Assembly: GCF_000425125.1 (NCBI RefSeq)
Contig: NZ_AULE01000002.1
Coordinates: 1-64,000 of the forward strand
Reading direction: 5' to 3'
DNA length: 64,000 bases
DNA from: Paenibacillus taiwanensis DSM 18679
Lineage (GTDB): Bacteria; Bacillota; Bacilli; Paenibacillales; Paenibacillaceae
Below are positions 46,990 to 56,046 of this stretch, one piece after another. Every line of letters begins with the position of its first letter. Position 1 is the stretch's first letter. The notes under the pieces are model-generated. The model made no database searches. It saw only the letters and a program-made list of their open reading frames with translations, and was not told where the DNA came from. The position numbers and the translations under genes are program-made.

Positions 46990-47981
46990 TGTAGTCCCTC
47001 CTGGCGTTCGCTCTTTCGTGCCACCGTAAGCCAGCAGAGCGATCGATGTCCTGGTTTTGATTCTACATATGGGGGTAGTATGAGGCATTCACTCGACGCT
47101 TGCGGGCATCTTTCCATAAATGGACAGCCCGAAGGTGGATTAAGCAAGTTGGGCGGCGAACCTTCAATAGGAACCAGTCGCTCACGCCGTCCCTCGCGCA
47201 TCCTCGGTATCGAACGCAGCAGCCCTTTGGTATAAGGATGCTGCGGGGCACTAAAGATATCCTCCACTGTCCCTTCTTCCATAATCAGACCACCGTACAT
47301 GACAATAACACGAGAGCATACTTGTGCCACCACACCCAAATCATGCGTAATCAGCAGTACCGACGTACCTGTTGTTTTGCACAGGTTTGTTAATAAGGCA
47401 AGAATTTGCGCCTGAATAGTCACATCAAGCGCGGTTGTTGGCTCGTCCGCAACAAGCAAGTCCGGCTTGCAGGACAAAGCCATAGCAATCATAACCCGCT
47501 GGCGCATTCCGCCGCTGAACTCGTGCGGATATTGATCAATTCGAATCTCCGGCGAGGGGATGCCAACTTGTCTTAGCCATTCAATCGCTTCCTGACGTGC
47601 GTGCCGCCTGCTCAACTTTTGATGACGCCTTAGCACCTCGGTTAATTGCGCGCCTACTGTCAACACTGGATTAAGCGACGTCATAGGGTCCTGAAAGATC
47701 ATCGCCACCTGATGACCTCGGACTTTACGCAGCTTCTCTTCTGGCAAGCTAAGCAAATCCACTCCTCGCAGCTTCGATTGACCGCCCACGATTTGACCGG
47801 AAGGGGGTATTAGGCGTAAGAGCGATTTAGCTGTGACACTTTTGCCGCTCCCTGATTCCCCGACAATACCAATCAGCTCACCCTCCTTGATCGAGAAGCT
47901 GACACCTCTGACCGCCTGCACCTCACCGTCACGAGTAAAAAAAGAGGTCCGCAATTGATCAACAGATAACAACTCAGTCAT
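46986..47981 (-). CDS. oppD: Oligopeptide ABC transporter ATP-binding protein (OppD-like)
   Basis: 331 residues. Walker [17 protein letters not shown], signature [16 protein letters not shown], Walker [15 protein letters not shown] and the C-terminal [14 protein letters not shown]. The ATG at 47981 has GGAG 8 nt upstream. It overlaps oppF by 4 bp. Confidence 0.94.
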   Translation of the reverse strand: MTELLSVDQLRTSFFTRDGEVQAVRGVSFSIKEGELIGIVGESGSGKSVTAKSLLRLIPPSGQIVGGQSKLRGVDLLSLPEEKLRKVRGHQVAMIFQDPMTSLNPVLTVGAQLTEVLRRHQKLSRRHARQEAIEWLRQVGIPSPEIRIDQYPHEFSGGMRQRVMIAMALSCKPDLLVADEPTTALDVTIQAQILALLTNLCKTTGTSVLLITHDLGVVAQVCSRVIVMYGGLIMEEGTVEDIFSAPQHPYTKGLLRSIPRMREGRRERLVPIEGSPPNLLNPPSGCPFMERCPQASSECLILPPYVESKPGHRSLCWLTVARKSERQEGLQ

Positions 47982-48004
47982 GGTCCTCACTCCATTAGTC
48001 ATAT

Positions 48005-48850
48005 TTATCGCCGATTCACTTTCGGTTCAAATGCGGCGCGAAACACATCACCCAAGTAGTTAAAGGCTAACACTGTCGTTAAAATAAGCAGCCCAGGAAA
48101 CAACGCAAGCGTAGGGTTTTCCCCGATATAACCTTTGGCGTTGTTTAACATGCTGCCCCAAGATGCATCTGGTGGACTAATGCCAAGCCCAAGAAAGCTG
48201 AGCGACGATTCCATCATAATAACACCTGCAATATTAAGCGTTGCGGCGACCACAATTGTAGGCACAATACTCGGAATAATATGACGAAAAATAATACGGA
48301 AGGTGCTTTGCCCCGATACTCGCGCGTACAGCACATACTCCCGCTCTTTAACTGATATCGTCTCCGCCCTTACGATACGTGAGATCGACATCCAGCTTAA
48401 CAAGCCAATGATGAGCACAATGGTGACCACTCCTGGCTTCAAGTAAGCATTTAATATGAGCATGAGGAAAAAGGAAGGCAGCGACATGCCAATGTCGATA
48501 CTTCTCATTAGGAAAGTGTCCAGCTTGCCGCCGAAATACCCGCTGATCGCCCCAATTATTGTGCCGATCGTAACGGATACCAACATGGCAAGTATGCCAA
48601 CGCTCAACGAGACTCTGGCACCATACAAAGCACGTGCAAAGTAATCGCGCCCGTTATCATCTGTGCCAAACCAATGCTGTCCGCTTGGAGGGAGCAGCCT
48701 CTCATCCAGATGAATCGTATTCGGGTCGTGCGGTGCAAGTGGCGCAGCTAGCGCCGCCAACACATATATTCCTAATATAATCAAGGCGATCAAAGCCGAC
48801 TTTTGTGTCCGAAGCTGACTAACAAGCAGTGTCCATCTCATTCGGTTCAT
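48005..48850 (-). CDS. oppC: Oligopeptide ABC transporter permease (OppC-like)
   Basis: 281 residues with the N-terminal helix and DPP/OPP-type domain (HWFGTDDNGRDYFARALYGARVSL) and the EAA loop (VLYARVSGQSTFRIIFRHIIPSI). The ATG at 48850 is 8 nt after GAGG, which overlaps the oppB stop. About six transmembrane helices. Confidence 0.94.
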   Translation of the reverse strand: MNRMRWTLLVSQLRTQKSALIALIILGIYVLAALAAPLAPHDPNTIHLDERLLPPSGQHWFGTDDNGRDYFARALYGARVSLSVGILAMLVSVTIGTIIGAISGYFGGKLDTFLMRSIDIGMSLPSFFLMLILNAYLKPGVVTIVLIIGLLSWMSISRIVRAETISVKEREYVLYARVSGQSTFRIIFRHIIPSIVPTIVVAATLNIAGVIMMESSLSFLGLGISPPDASWGSMLNNAKGYIGENPTLALFPGLLILTTVLAFNYLGDVFRAAFEPKVNRR

Positions 48851-48855
48851 CTTGT

Positions 48856-49806
48856 TCACCTCATCGATTTAATTCGGGGATCAACCACACCATACATCAT
48901 ATCAGCTAGCAGATTTCCAAATATAAGTAAAAATGACGACATCATCGTGATCCCCATAATCATCGGATAATCAAGACTAAAGACGGCGTTGATGCCAAGG
49001 GAGCCCATACCAGGCCACGAAAAAATACTTTCTACAATAAAAGCACCCGTTATAATCTCTGGCAGTGACAAGCCTAATATAGTAATAACGGGAAGAAGTA
49101 CATTACGTAATACGTGTCGGAACAAAATAACCGTGCTCGTTGATCCGTAAGCATACTGGATATTTACATAGTCCTCTTCCAACTGGCTGATCGTGCTAGA
49201 ACGAATGTAACGCATAAATACAGCGATGCTCGTAATACTGAGCACAAGACATGGCATCACACCGTGCAGAATCACATCCCAGACTGAATTTACACCGATG
49301 GTCCGCATCCCAAGACTAGGCAGCCAGTGAAGTTGGATTGAAAATACATAAATTAGAATCATGGCAAACCATAAGCCAGGCAGCGAAATTCCAATATAAG
49401 ACAAAAAACTGAGCACACGGTCTATCGGCTTGTTTTTGTTCAGTGCGGCGACTAATCCAAGCGTAATGCCGATAATTAACGAGAGCACCAAAGAACATCC
49501 CATCAGCCCAAGTGTTGCTGGAATACGCTCTACTATGAGATCAAGCACAGGTCTATGATTGATCAGGGAATAGCCTAAATTACCTGTCAGAACATTTTGC
49601 AACCAATACGCATATTGCAAATACAAGGGCTGATCTAGTCCCATACTGGCTCTAATTCGCTCTATATCGTCGGGACTCATGTTTGGCGTGACAAACGACA
49701 TAACAGGATCACCAGGAGCTAGGCGAATAAGCGCAAATGAAACTATTGAGATAAATAGAAGCATCGGAATAAGCTGAAGCAATCGTCGTAGTAAATACTT
49801 TTTCAA
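48856..49806 (-). CDS. oppB: Oligopeptide ABC transporter permease (OppB-like)
   Basis: 316 residues. The N-terminus RRLLQLIPMLLFISIVSFALIRLAPGDP is typical, with about six transmembrane helices and an EAA-like loop near YAYGSTSTVILFRHVLRNVLLP. The TTG start is 6 nt after AAGGAG. It forms the channel with OppC. Confidence 0.94.
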   Translation of the reverse strand: MKKYLLRRLLQLIPMLLFISIVSFALIRLAPGDPVMSFVTPNMSPDDIERIRASMGLDQPLYLQYAYWLQNVLTGNLGYSLINHRPVLDLIVERIPATLGLMGCSLVLSLIIGITLGLVAALNKNKPIDRVLSFLSYIGISLPGLWFAMILIYVFSIQLHWLPSLGMRTIGVNSVWDVILHGVMPCLVLSITSIAVFMRYIRSSTISQLEEDYVNIQYAYGSTSTVILFRHVLRNVLLPVITILGLSLPEIITGAFIVESIFSWPGMGSLGINAVFSLDYPMIMGITMMSSFLLIFGNLLADMMYGVVDPRIKSMR

Positions 49807-49853
49807 CTGTTACTCCTTCTGGACAGCGCTCCCTTCGCCCATCCGTTGTAGTC

Positions 49854-51434
49854 TTATTTCTGCTTGTATAACTTCGCAAAATCATCAAACATTACGACAG
49901 GCTTCGCTACAGCTTCCTCTATGCCAGCAAATCGAGCATCAATCGCGATGATAGACTTGCCATAAGCTATTGGGTAAGTGGTCACTTCCCGTGCTGACAA
50001 CTCTTGAATTTGTCCATACAGCTGTGCGCGTTTGTTGGCATCCGTTTCAACCGCAGCTTGCTGCCACCATTGATCGAACTGCTCATTTTTGTAATGTGAA
50101 TAATTGTAAGCCGCATCACTTAAGTACAGTACCTTATAAGCATCCGGCTCAAATCCCATACTGTAACCGCCAAAGGACATGTCATAGTCCGTATTGTCTT
50201 TGTTTAGCGCCTTCTTGCCAAGCGCCGCTCCATCCAGTGGAATCAGCTCTACCTGAATACCGACCTCTTTTAATTTCTGCTGCAAGTAGAGCGCCATATT
50301 GGTTTCCGGCGTACTCGCGCTAAAGTAAGCAAATCGAATCTTCAACCCTTCCGCTCCAGCTGCCTTTAGTAATGCCTTCGACTTGTCTTTGTCATAAGGG
50401 TAAGTAGGCAGCTCTTTCTTTACATACAAGGTGTCAGGCGAAAAAATAGACGCCGCCGGCTCTGCAAACTCCGTTGAGGAAAAGCCTGCTTGAATTAGCT
50501 CTTGCTTATCAAGTGCATGCACGATGGCTTGCCGTACTTCCTTCTGTTTCATCCTGTCGATATTCATGTTAAACACCATCGTAGTTACGCCACCCGATGG
50601 GAACATCATTAGCTTTGCATGGCCCGCAGCTTTTACTTTGGCATAATCCTGTGGCTCCACACGCAGCATGTTAAGCTCGCCATTCTGAAGCGCAAGCACA
50701 GCCGAATTATTTTCCTTGGCGATACGGAATGTAATTGAATCTAGCTTGGATTTCTCGGAAAAATAAGTGTCCGCACGTTCCACAAGAACATATTCACCTG
50801 CACGGTACTCTTTAAATTTGAAGGGACCTGATCCGACAGGACTATAATTTTTGTCGCTTTTCTCCAGATCTGCTTCACCCTCAAATATATGTTTCGGAAT
50901 CGGAACGATCTGGACGAGCGCGCTTTCGAACGCCGCCGAAGCCTGTGGCAGCACAAATTCGATAGTTCGCTCGTCAGCTTTGTTCACCTTTATTGGCTTA
51001 CCGTCAAGCACAAACGAGCTGCGAAAATAGCTATGCTGCTTCTCATCAAGGATGCTGTTAAAGGTAAACAGAACATCGTCCGCAGTTAACGGCTGCCCAT
51101 CATGCCAGACTAGTCCTGCGCGCAGCTTGAGCGTAAATTTCTTTAAATCTTTCGCAGCGGTCAAACTTTCGGCCAATACGAATTTCTTCTCTCCGTTGTT
51201 CACACTTAATAAAGGGGCATACAATGCGTTATTAATCGTTAGAGACATACTGTCGCCCGCATAAATCGGGTTAAATGTCTTCGGATCATCCTTAATCGCG
51301 ATAATCAGATTGCCTCCCTCCCCCGACAAGCCACCTTTATCAGTAGTAACAACTGGATATGAACTGCATGCACCCGCAAACAACGACACCAAAAGAAGAA
51401 CAATAGCAGCGCGTAGACCTCTTTTTCTCAACAT
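49854..51434 (-). CDS. oppA: Peptide/nickel-type ABC substrate-binding lipoprotein (OppA-like)
   Basis: 526 residues of the SBP_bac_5 family. The lipobox FAGAC places the lipidated Cys at 23. Family segments are AESLTAAKDLKKFTLKLRAG, LVWHDGQPLTADDVLFTF, DERTIEFVLPQ and YSPVGSGPFKFKEY. It begins the opp operon behind GGGAGG. Ligand could be peptides, opines or metal chelates; the sequence does not tell. Confidence 0.93.
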   Translation of the reverse strand: MLRKRGLRAAIVLLLVSLFAGACSSYPVVTTDKGGLSGEGGNLIIAIKDDPKTFNPIYAGDSMSLTINNALYAPLLSVNNGEKKFVLAESLTAAKDLKKFTLKLRAGLVWHDGQPLTADDVLFTFNSILDEKQHSYFRSSFVLDGKPIKVNKADERTIEFVLPQASAAFESALVQIVPIPKHIFEGEADLEKSDKNYSPVGSGPFKFKEYRAGEYVLVERADTYFSEKSKLDSITFRIAKENNSAVLALQNGELNMLRVEPQDYAKVKAAGHAKLMMFPSGGVTTMVFNMNIDRMKQKEVRQAIVHALDKQELIQAGFSSTEFAEPAASIFSPDTLYVKKELPTYPYDKDKSKALLKAAGAEGLKIRFAYFSASTPETNMALYLQQKLKEVGIQVELIPLDGAALGKKALNKDNTDYDMSFGGYSMGFEPDAYKVLYLSDAAYNYSHYKNEQFDQWWQQAAVETDANKRAQLYGQIQELSAREVTTYPIAYGKSIIAIDARFAGIEEAVAKPVVMFDDFAKLYKQK

Positions 51435-51584
51435 AAATCTGCCTCCCTAACATTTAGTGAACCTTTATGAGCACAGCATGATAGTTCCATTTGGGCTACT
51501 ACAAACATTTAATTCTTATAATATTTATTTGTTTACTTGGTTATTTAGTTAAAAAAATTTGCACCCCCGCTCCTTATGTTTAAG

Positions 51585-52037
51585 TTATTCTGTTTTTTCT
51601 TTAAGTACTTTTTCAAGTAATTGATCAAGCTTGTTTAAGCCTAGCAAAATATCGTTTAGATCCTCTTGCGATGCATGTTTGACAAACAATTGCTGAAAAT
51701 CCCTTACGTTGGCCTTAATGTCCCGCATTCGCTCTTGTGCTTTATCGGTTAACTGAATCTTGACCACCCGCTGGTCATCTTTCATTCGAACCCTGCTTAC
51801 CAATTCCATATTTTCGAGTCGAGAACATACCGCCGACACATTACTATCTACCATATTCAGGACAGCACCAATGTCCCCCACTCTTAAAGGACCTTCATTC
51901 TCTAGCAAAAGTAAAATGTTGATCGAGGGAGCCGTAAGATTTTGCGGTGCATAAAATTGATTAACGATCTTTGAATGTTTAGTATCTATGACACGCAGCA
52001 AACTACCAATTTGTACACAAGATTCAATGGGTTCCAT
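51585..52037 (-). CDS. MarR family transcriptional regulator
   Basis: 150 residues with the winged helix of MarR proteins (LTAPSINILLLLENEGPLRVGD and VDSNVSAVCSRLENMELVSRV) and flanking dimerisation helices. The ATG at 52037 is 5 nt after AAGGAG; an in-frame ATG at 52061 has no ribosome site. It lies upstream of oppA on the same strand, separated by 150 bp of AT-rich DNA. It is a candidate regulator of the opp operon. Confidence 0.92.
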   Translation of the reverse strand: MEPIESCVQIGSLLRVIDTKHSKIVNQFYAPQNLTAPSINILLLLENEGPLRVGDIGAVLNMVDSNVSAVCSRLENMELVSRVRMKDDQRVVKIQLTDKAQERMRDIKANVRDFQQLFVKHASQEDLNDILLGLNKLDQLLEKVLKEKTE

Positions 52038-52063
52038 ACATTCTCCTTGCTGGTCCGACATTT

Positions 52064-52079
52064 ATTTATCTCGATAAAT
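52064..52079. promoter_or_regulatory. Palindrome before the MarR gene (possible auto-operator)
   Basis: ATTTATC-TC-GATAAAT, perfect 7-bp arms, centred 34 bp before the ATG. MarR proteins often bind such AT-rich palindromes over their own promoter. Confidence 0.5.
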
Positions 52080-52181
52080 ATTTCTACAATAATTAAATAG
52101 TAAACGGTTACGATTTCGCCGTCAATCATTTTATGGAAATTTTTTTGTAGCGTATATCACCTTACCCCCATTCATCCTTCG

Positions 52182-52640
52182 TTATACGATGAGTACTGGA
52201 AACACCTGATTGAGGAATTTACCTAGTAGCCTGTTTGAGCTTAAATTTGCTGACCTATTTTCTTGTAGAATAAAAGAGCCGGTACTGCCCTCAAATTTAA
52301 TGTCAATCGTCTGAGTAGCTTGTTTAGTATATTTAAGCGTACCGTCTTCGTTTAGTACGTAATCCAATAAGGTGCAGGATCGTGGAGTCTTATTGTTAAA
52401 TTGAATTTGCACGGTTTCACCAAGCGCCACGTATGGCATCGTTAGACTAGAATCTTTTAGGATCGTTTGGAACAGCTCTGTATTTACATCATCTTAGATG
52501 TCTACAATCCTTGACTTCACCGCGGAAGATAGCTCGATGCTGCCTGCTTGGACAGTCAAATCTGGTATCCCTTGTAAACTTCCTTAGAACCGCTGCAAGC
52601 CGACAACAGAAATAGCAGAACTACACTTAGCAATATCAAT
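52182..52640 (-). pseudogene. Broken lipoprotein gene
   Basis: Minus strand: a lipoprotein signal LILLSVVLLFLLSACSGSKE runs in one frame up to about 52570. The protein then continues in another frame as DLTVQAGSIELSSAVKSRIVDI, meets an in-frame TAA (52496-52494), and goes on as DDVNTELFQTILKDSSLTM and through to 52182. One frameshift and one nonsense codon therefore interrupt about 150 codons. No ATG or ribosome site is left at the 5' end. It follows the CPBP gene directly. The 85-codon frame ending at 52182 is only the remnant tail. Confidence 0.75.
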
Positions 52641-52653
52641 CTAACAGGACAGC

Positions 52654-53481
52654 TTAAACACTTGCTTTAGCGTCCCTCTGGGGCCCCTCCGTTAGAGCGT
52701 ATTTCGACGGCTCCTTTAACCTCGATACAAGTCCAAAGCCAAAGATCACCAGCGCGATAGCAAATACAGCATATGACAAAGTCGAAGCTTTGGGTGCATA
52801 CAAACCTACATAAGAAATAGCATTAAACGAAGCGTGGAACAGAACAGCCAAAATCACACTCGAAGTTCGCACATAAAGCCAAGTTAATATGGCACTGTAG
52901 CCTATTAGCTCGATCATATAAATGGCAAAGTTGTTGCCGTATTGCCCTGAGTCAGGAATGAAAAACAGTGGAATATGCCAAAGGGTCCAGGCCACACCAA
53001 CGATCAGCGTGGAGCGATAGTAACCAAGTCGGACTAACAAGCTAGGGAGAAGCAGGCCGCGCCACCCTAACTCCTCCAATCCTCCAAATACAATGGAGCT
53101 GAACAAAGCTGGTAAAAATGTGTAGAAGGCCCTTATTTCATAGCTACGCATGCCTTCAGGTTCGAGTATAAAGCCAAAAATGTATCCGAGCCCCCCTAAC
53201 AGGATAGGCAATCCAATGGCTATTGCCAGCCATCGCCAACCGAAGTTCCAACGAAATTGTTGATGGTACGTTTTAAATCCACCGTGCTTCTTGGTACAGG
53301 CGATCGCGAGGTAAGCACTAATTGTAGGCCCCATCAATCCTAGCAGCATTAAAACTCCCATATGGTCGGAAAAATTAAGGGTGCTGTCAATTCGATGGAT
53401 GTAGATGGCATAAATGGTCCATGAAACGTACGTCAAGACATAAGTGAACAACAAATACAAGCCTGTTCGTTGCTTACTCAT
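52654..53481 (-). CDS. CPBP family intramembrane metalloprotease (CAAX protease-like)
   Basis: 275 residues with about eight transmembrane helices. The ABI/CPBP motifs are EELGWRG (EExxxR), WTLWHIPLFF (motif 2 His) and LFHASFNAISY (motif 3 HxxxN). Members act in bacteriocin self-immunity or protein processing. The ATG at 53481 is 8 nt after GGAGG and overlaps the PadR stop by 8 bp, so the two are translationally coupled and PadR-regulated. Confidence 0.9.
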   Translation of the reverse strand: MSKQRTGLYLLFTYVLTYVSWTIYAIYIHRIDSTLNFSDHMGVLMLLGLMGPTISAYLAIACTKKHGGFKTYHQQFRWNFGWRWLAIAIGLPILLGGLGYIFGFILEPEGMRSYEIRAFYTFLPALFSSIVFGGLEELGWRGLLLPSLLVRLGYYRSTLIVGVAWTLWHIPLFFIPDSGQYGNNFAIYMIELIGYSAILTWLYVRTSSVILAVLFHASFNAISYVGLYAPKASTLSYAVFAIALVIFGFGLVSRLKEPSKYALTEGPQRDAKASV

Positions 53482-54043
53482 GTTGCGTCCCTCCATGATT
53501 GAGCTGTTCCAATATAGTTAAAGTCTCGGTGCCCCATTCTACATTCGCACGGAAAGTATAACGGCCCTTTTTCAAGCTAATCAACCAGTACAAAGCATCT
53601 GATTCCGCCTGCAACCGCTCTGGAGGGAGATATTGTTGTTCTATAGCATCCAGTTGGCCTAAAAGAGTCTTATTCCACTCGACATAAGCATGGAGGGCAG
53701 ACTTCAACTTGTCTGAATTTCCCCGGGCACTGAAAAAAATTCGTAAAACGAAGGCGTCGCGCACTTTAAGCGAATCTTGGAAATGGTACTCGTTTAGCCA
53801 ATGCACCAATTCTTGAACTCCGCTGTCGGAGATAGCATACTGCTTTTTATTCGGTTTGCCCTCCTGAGGAATGATTGTTGAAGTGACATACCCATTCTTC
53901 TCCAAATCCCCAAGCTCCCGATACACCTGGCTTTGCTGGGCATGCCACATGAAGCTGAGCGAAGTATTGAAATCGTTGCTGAGCTCATATCCGGTCATCG
54001 GGCCGTTTGCAAGTAATCCTAATATTCCATGCTTTAAAGACAT
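53474..54043 (-). CDS. PadR family transcriptional regulator
   Basis: 189 residues. The N-terminal winged helix (SLKHGILGLLANGPMTGYELS through YRELGDLEKNGYVTS) is followed by a Vir_act_alpha_C helical tail. AAGGAGG is 5 nt before the ATG. Two palindromic operators lie 40-70 bp upstream, so autoregulation of the padR-CPBP operon is likely. Confidence 0.94.
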   Translation of the reverse strand: MSLKHGILGLLANGPMTGYELSNDFNTSLSFMWHAQQSQVYRELGDLEKNGYVTSTIIPQEGKPNKKQYAISDSGVQELVHWLNEYHFQDSLKVRDAFVLRIFFSARGNSDKLKSALHAYVEWNKTLLGQLDAIEQQYLPPERLQAESDALYWLISLKKGRYTFRANVEWGTETLTILEQLNHGGTQHE

Positions 54044-54080
54044 AGGGACCTCCTTAATAGAAGCTTTCTGGCTTCTTTAT

Positions 54081-54111
54081 TACTATACATGTATAGTATT
54101 ATACTTGTATA
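54081..54111. promoter_or_regulatory. Tandem PadR-type operators
   Basis: A perfect 18-bp palindrome TACTATACATGTATAGTA (54081-54098) is followed by TATAC-TT-GTATA (54100-54111), centres 16 bp apart. They share the TATAC/GTATA arms and overlap the expected promoter of padR. Confidence 0.7.
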
Positions 54112-54183
54112 GTATAGTCAAACAAATTTTATATTCATCTACATATCCGATTGACAAGCACTCCTTATGCTTCCCAGCACAAT

Positions 54184-54213
54184 AAAAAACACCCATCCCT
54201 TATAGGATGAGTG
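54184..54213 (-). terminator. Terminator downstream of the rhodanese gene
   Basis: Minus strand CACTCATCC pairs with GGATGGGTG (one G-U) around a loop of about 6 nt, followed by TTTTTTATT. It is 150 bp after the rhodanese stop. Confidence 0.75.
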
Positions 54214-54232
54214 CAGAGAATGACCCCAGTAT

Positions 54233-54255
54233 CCACGTACTTCGAACGTGGTTTT
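54233..54255 (+). other. Unassigned hairpin with T-run
   Basis: CCACGT/ACGTGG with a 7-nt loop followed by TTTT on the plus strand. No plus-strand gene precedes it, so it could be an operator or part of the 3' region of the rhodanese transcript. Confidence 0.35.
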
Positions 54256-54363
54256 ATTAAATCTATAAATACGTTCCATACGTACCTAATTGATAAGCGA
54301 AGCATCGGAAGGTGTTGTCGGTCCTAATAAATGAGGGACACTAAAATGTAGAAACAAGCCTTT

Positions 54364-55296
54364 CTAATCTTCCCCTACTGCCACCGGATTCCCGCTATAC
54401 GAAATCCAATCGCTCCAGCTTCCTGCGTACAGCTTGGCATTCGTATACCCAGCTTGCCAAAGCGCAAGCACGTTCGGGCAGGCCGTGACGCCTGAGCCAC
54501 AGTAGACGATCACCTCATCTGCATCCCCTACGATGCTGCTCCACCGAGCTTGCTGCTCAGCCGCGGGCCGCCAGCGCCCCGCTTCATCGAGGCTTTGCTG
54601 CCAGAACACATTAACTGCACCGGGAATATGTCCGGCTTTCGGGTCTATCGGCTCTATTTCCCCGCGATAGCGGGGCGATTCACGGGAATCGACGAGCCTT
54701 ACGCGCGAGTCCCCGAGCTTGGACGCCACTTCTTCCATACTCGCAACAAGATGATCGCGTACACGAGGTGTATAGCTGCTCGTTACCCCCGAACTTGAAC
54801 TTGCCACTCCAGCGGACCAATTCTCCAACACGCGCCCCGCTTCTGCCTGCTCCAAAGGGTAACCCGCCTGTTCCCACGCCTGGATACCTCCATCAAGCAG
54901 CAGAACTTCGCCCTCGTGCCCTAGCCATTGCAGCAGCCACCACAACCGGCTTGCGTTAGCGCCGCCTTGCGCATCGTAGGCTACAACCACACTCTCGTGT
55001 GTTATCCCCGCTTCTGTTAGCAGCTGCGCCAACACATGCGGCTGAGGTAATGGATGACGACCGCCATGCTCCGCTTTTGGCGCTGACAAATCCCGATCCA
55101 GGTCGAAATATACGGCACCAGGAAGATGTCCCTCCTTATATGCTGCTTGTCCACGTTCTGGCTCCATCAGCCAAAATCGGCAATCCACAATTGCAACTGC
55201 ACTTGCTGCGTGCTCTTGTTTGCATTGTCCACCCATTCGGCCTGCAATTCTGTTGTAAAGTTCCTCTGCGCGTATGATCGGTGATAATAATGACAT
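54364..55296 (-). CDS. Two-domain rhodanese (3-mercaptopyruvate/thiosulfate sulfurtransferase)
   Basis: 310 residues: an inactive N-terminal rhodanese domain (with VVAYDAQGGANASRLWW) and an active C-terminal one, whose loop VIVYCGSGVTACPN holds the catalytic Cys followed by GSGVT, the SseA-type loop. It moves sulfur from mercaptopyruvate or thiosulfate. The ATG at 55296 is 7 nt after AAGGGGA. Other genes of sulfur transfer are not adjacent. An insertion rich in Ser lies between the domains (about 180-190). Confidence 0.92.
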   Translation of the reverse strand: MSLLSPIIRAEELYNRIAGRMGGQCKQEHAASAVAIVDCRFWLMEPERGQAAYKEGHLPGAVYFDLDRDLSAPKAEHGGRHPLPQPHVLAQLLTEAGITHESVVVAYDAQGGANASRLWWLLQWLGHEGEVLLLDGGIQAWEQAGYPLEQAEAGRVLENWSAGVASSSSGVTSSYTPRVRDHLVASMEEVASKLGDSRVRLVDSRESPRYRGEIEPIDPKAGHIPGAVNVFWQQSLDEAGRWRPAAEQQARWSSIVGDADEVIVYCGSGVTACPNVLALWQAGYTNAKLYAGSWSDWISYSGNPVAVGED

Positions 55297-55360
55297 CGTC
55301 ATATCCCCTTCCCATGCTCTACTTATGATCTTCACACTTAACACCAGGACACCAGATTGG

Positions 55361-55442
55361 TTAAGTTAGTTTGTTAGTTTTAGTTAGGTTAGTTAGATTC
55401 AGCTTAGTTTAGGTGTAGATTAGTTAGATCAGGCTCGCTTAG
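55361..55442. repeat. Degenerate TTAG-rich repeat
   Basis: About eleven TTAG units (mostly GTTAG or TTTAG) in about 80 bp, between the rhodanese and the 102-residue protein. The spacing is irregular, so simple slippage or accumulated operator half-sites are both possible. Confidence 0.6.
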
Positions 55443-55502
55443 CTTCCAGAATAGGACGATTCAATTTAGAAGTCCTGCCTATCTACACATCTACCTATCT
55501 AC

Positions 55503-55811
55503 TTATGCCTCCGATGAGTCTACCAACTGCACCTTGGCAATAACCTCATTTTGTTTCATTACTTCAATAACATGAAATTGCCGATCATGCTGTGCACTTC
55601 CGCTTCCAATAAATAAAATAGGCTCCTGCCCTAATCCATAAAATAAATCGTCTGCCAGCGCTTCCAACACCTCATTGCGCTCTTCTTCACTCATTGCTTG
55701 CCAGTCCTCCGACTCCATCTCAAAAAAAGAGTAACTGTCCGGTATCTGACCTATTGCTGCGGCTAATTCCTGCAAAATATCTTTATAGGGTCTAGTAAAA
55801 GGCATGCCCAT
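55503..55811 (-). CDS. Small acidic protein of unknown function
   Basis: 102 residues, soluble and acidic. Parts are YKDILQELAAAIGQIPDSYSFF, the acidic MESEDWQAMSEEERNEVLE and FIGSGSAQHDRQFHVIEV. No family was recognised. AAGGAG is 9 nt before the ATG, which supports a real gene. It stands alone between the TTAG repeat and the divergent motA. Confidence 0.72.
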   Translation of the reverse strand: MGMPFTRPYKDILQELAAAIGQIPDSYSFFEMESEDWQAMSEEERNEVLEALADDLFYGLGQEPILFIGSGSAQHDRQFHVIEVMKQNEVIAKVQLVDSSEA

Positions 55812-55920
55812 TTCTATTCGCTCCTTTATACTGCATTACAAATTACTTCGTATTGTAGCATAATGCCCATCTTACACCAATGCGAAGTCTAACTTTACAG
55901 AACGGTTCAAGCTAGACGTC

Positions 55921-55948
55921 TAAATTTTTGGTGCTATTTTGCCGATAA
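55921..55948 (+). promoter_or_regulatory. SigD promoter of motAB
   Basis: TAAA (55921-55924), 16-bp spacer, GCCGATAA (55941-55948), against the SigD consensus TAAA-N15-GCCGATAT. It lies about 100 bp before motA. A GACGGT/ACCGTC hairpin follows in the leader. Confidence 0.8.
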
Positions 55949-56046
55949 ATAGGATGTTGCATCATTTTTTCTATAATGACGGTGAATACCGTCGAAAGAG
56001 AGCGCAGGAAGCATCATTATACTCATGGATGAGGTGGATGTAGAAC

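Noticed and set aside
52182..52439. Stand-alone 85-codon protein
   Set aside because: It is the tail of the interrupted lipoprotein gene: the same frame continues upstream through an in-frame TAA, and there is no ribosome site at its ATG.
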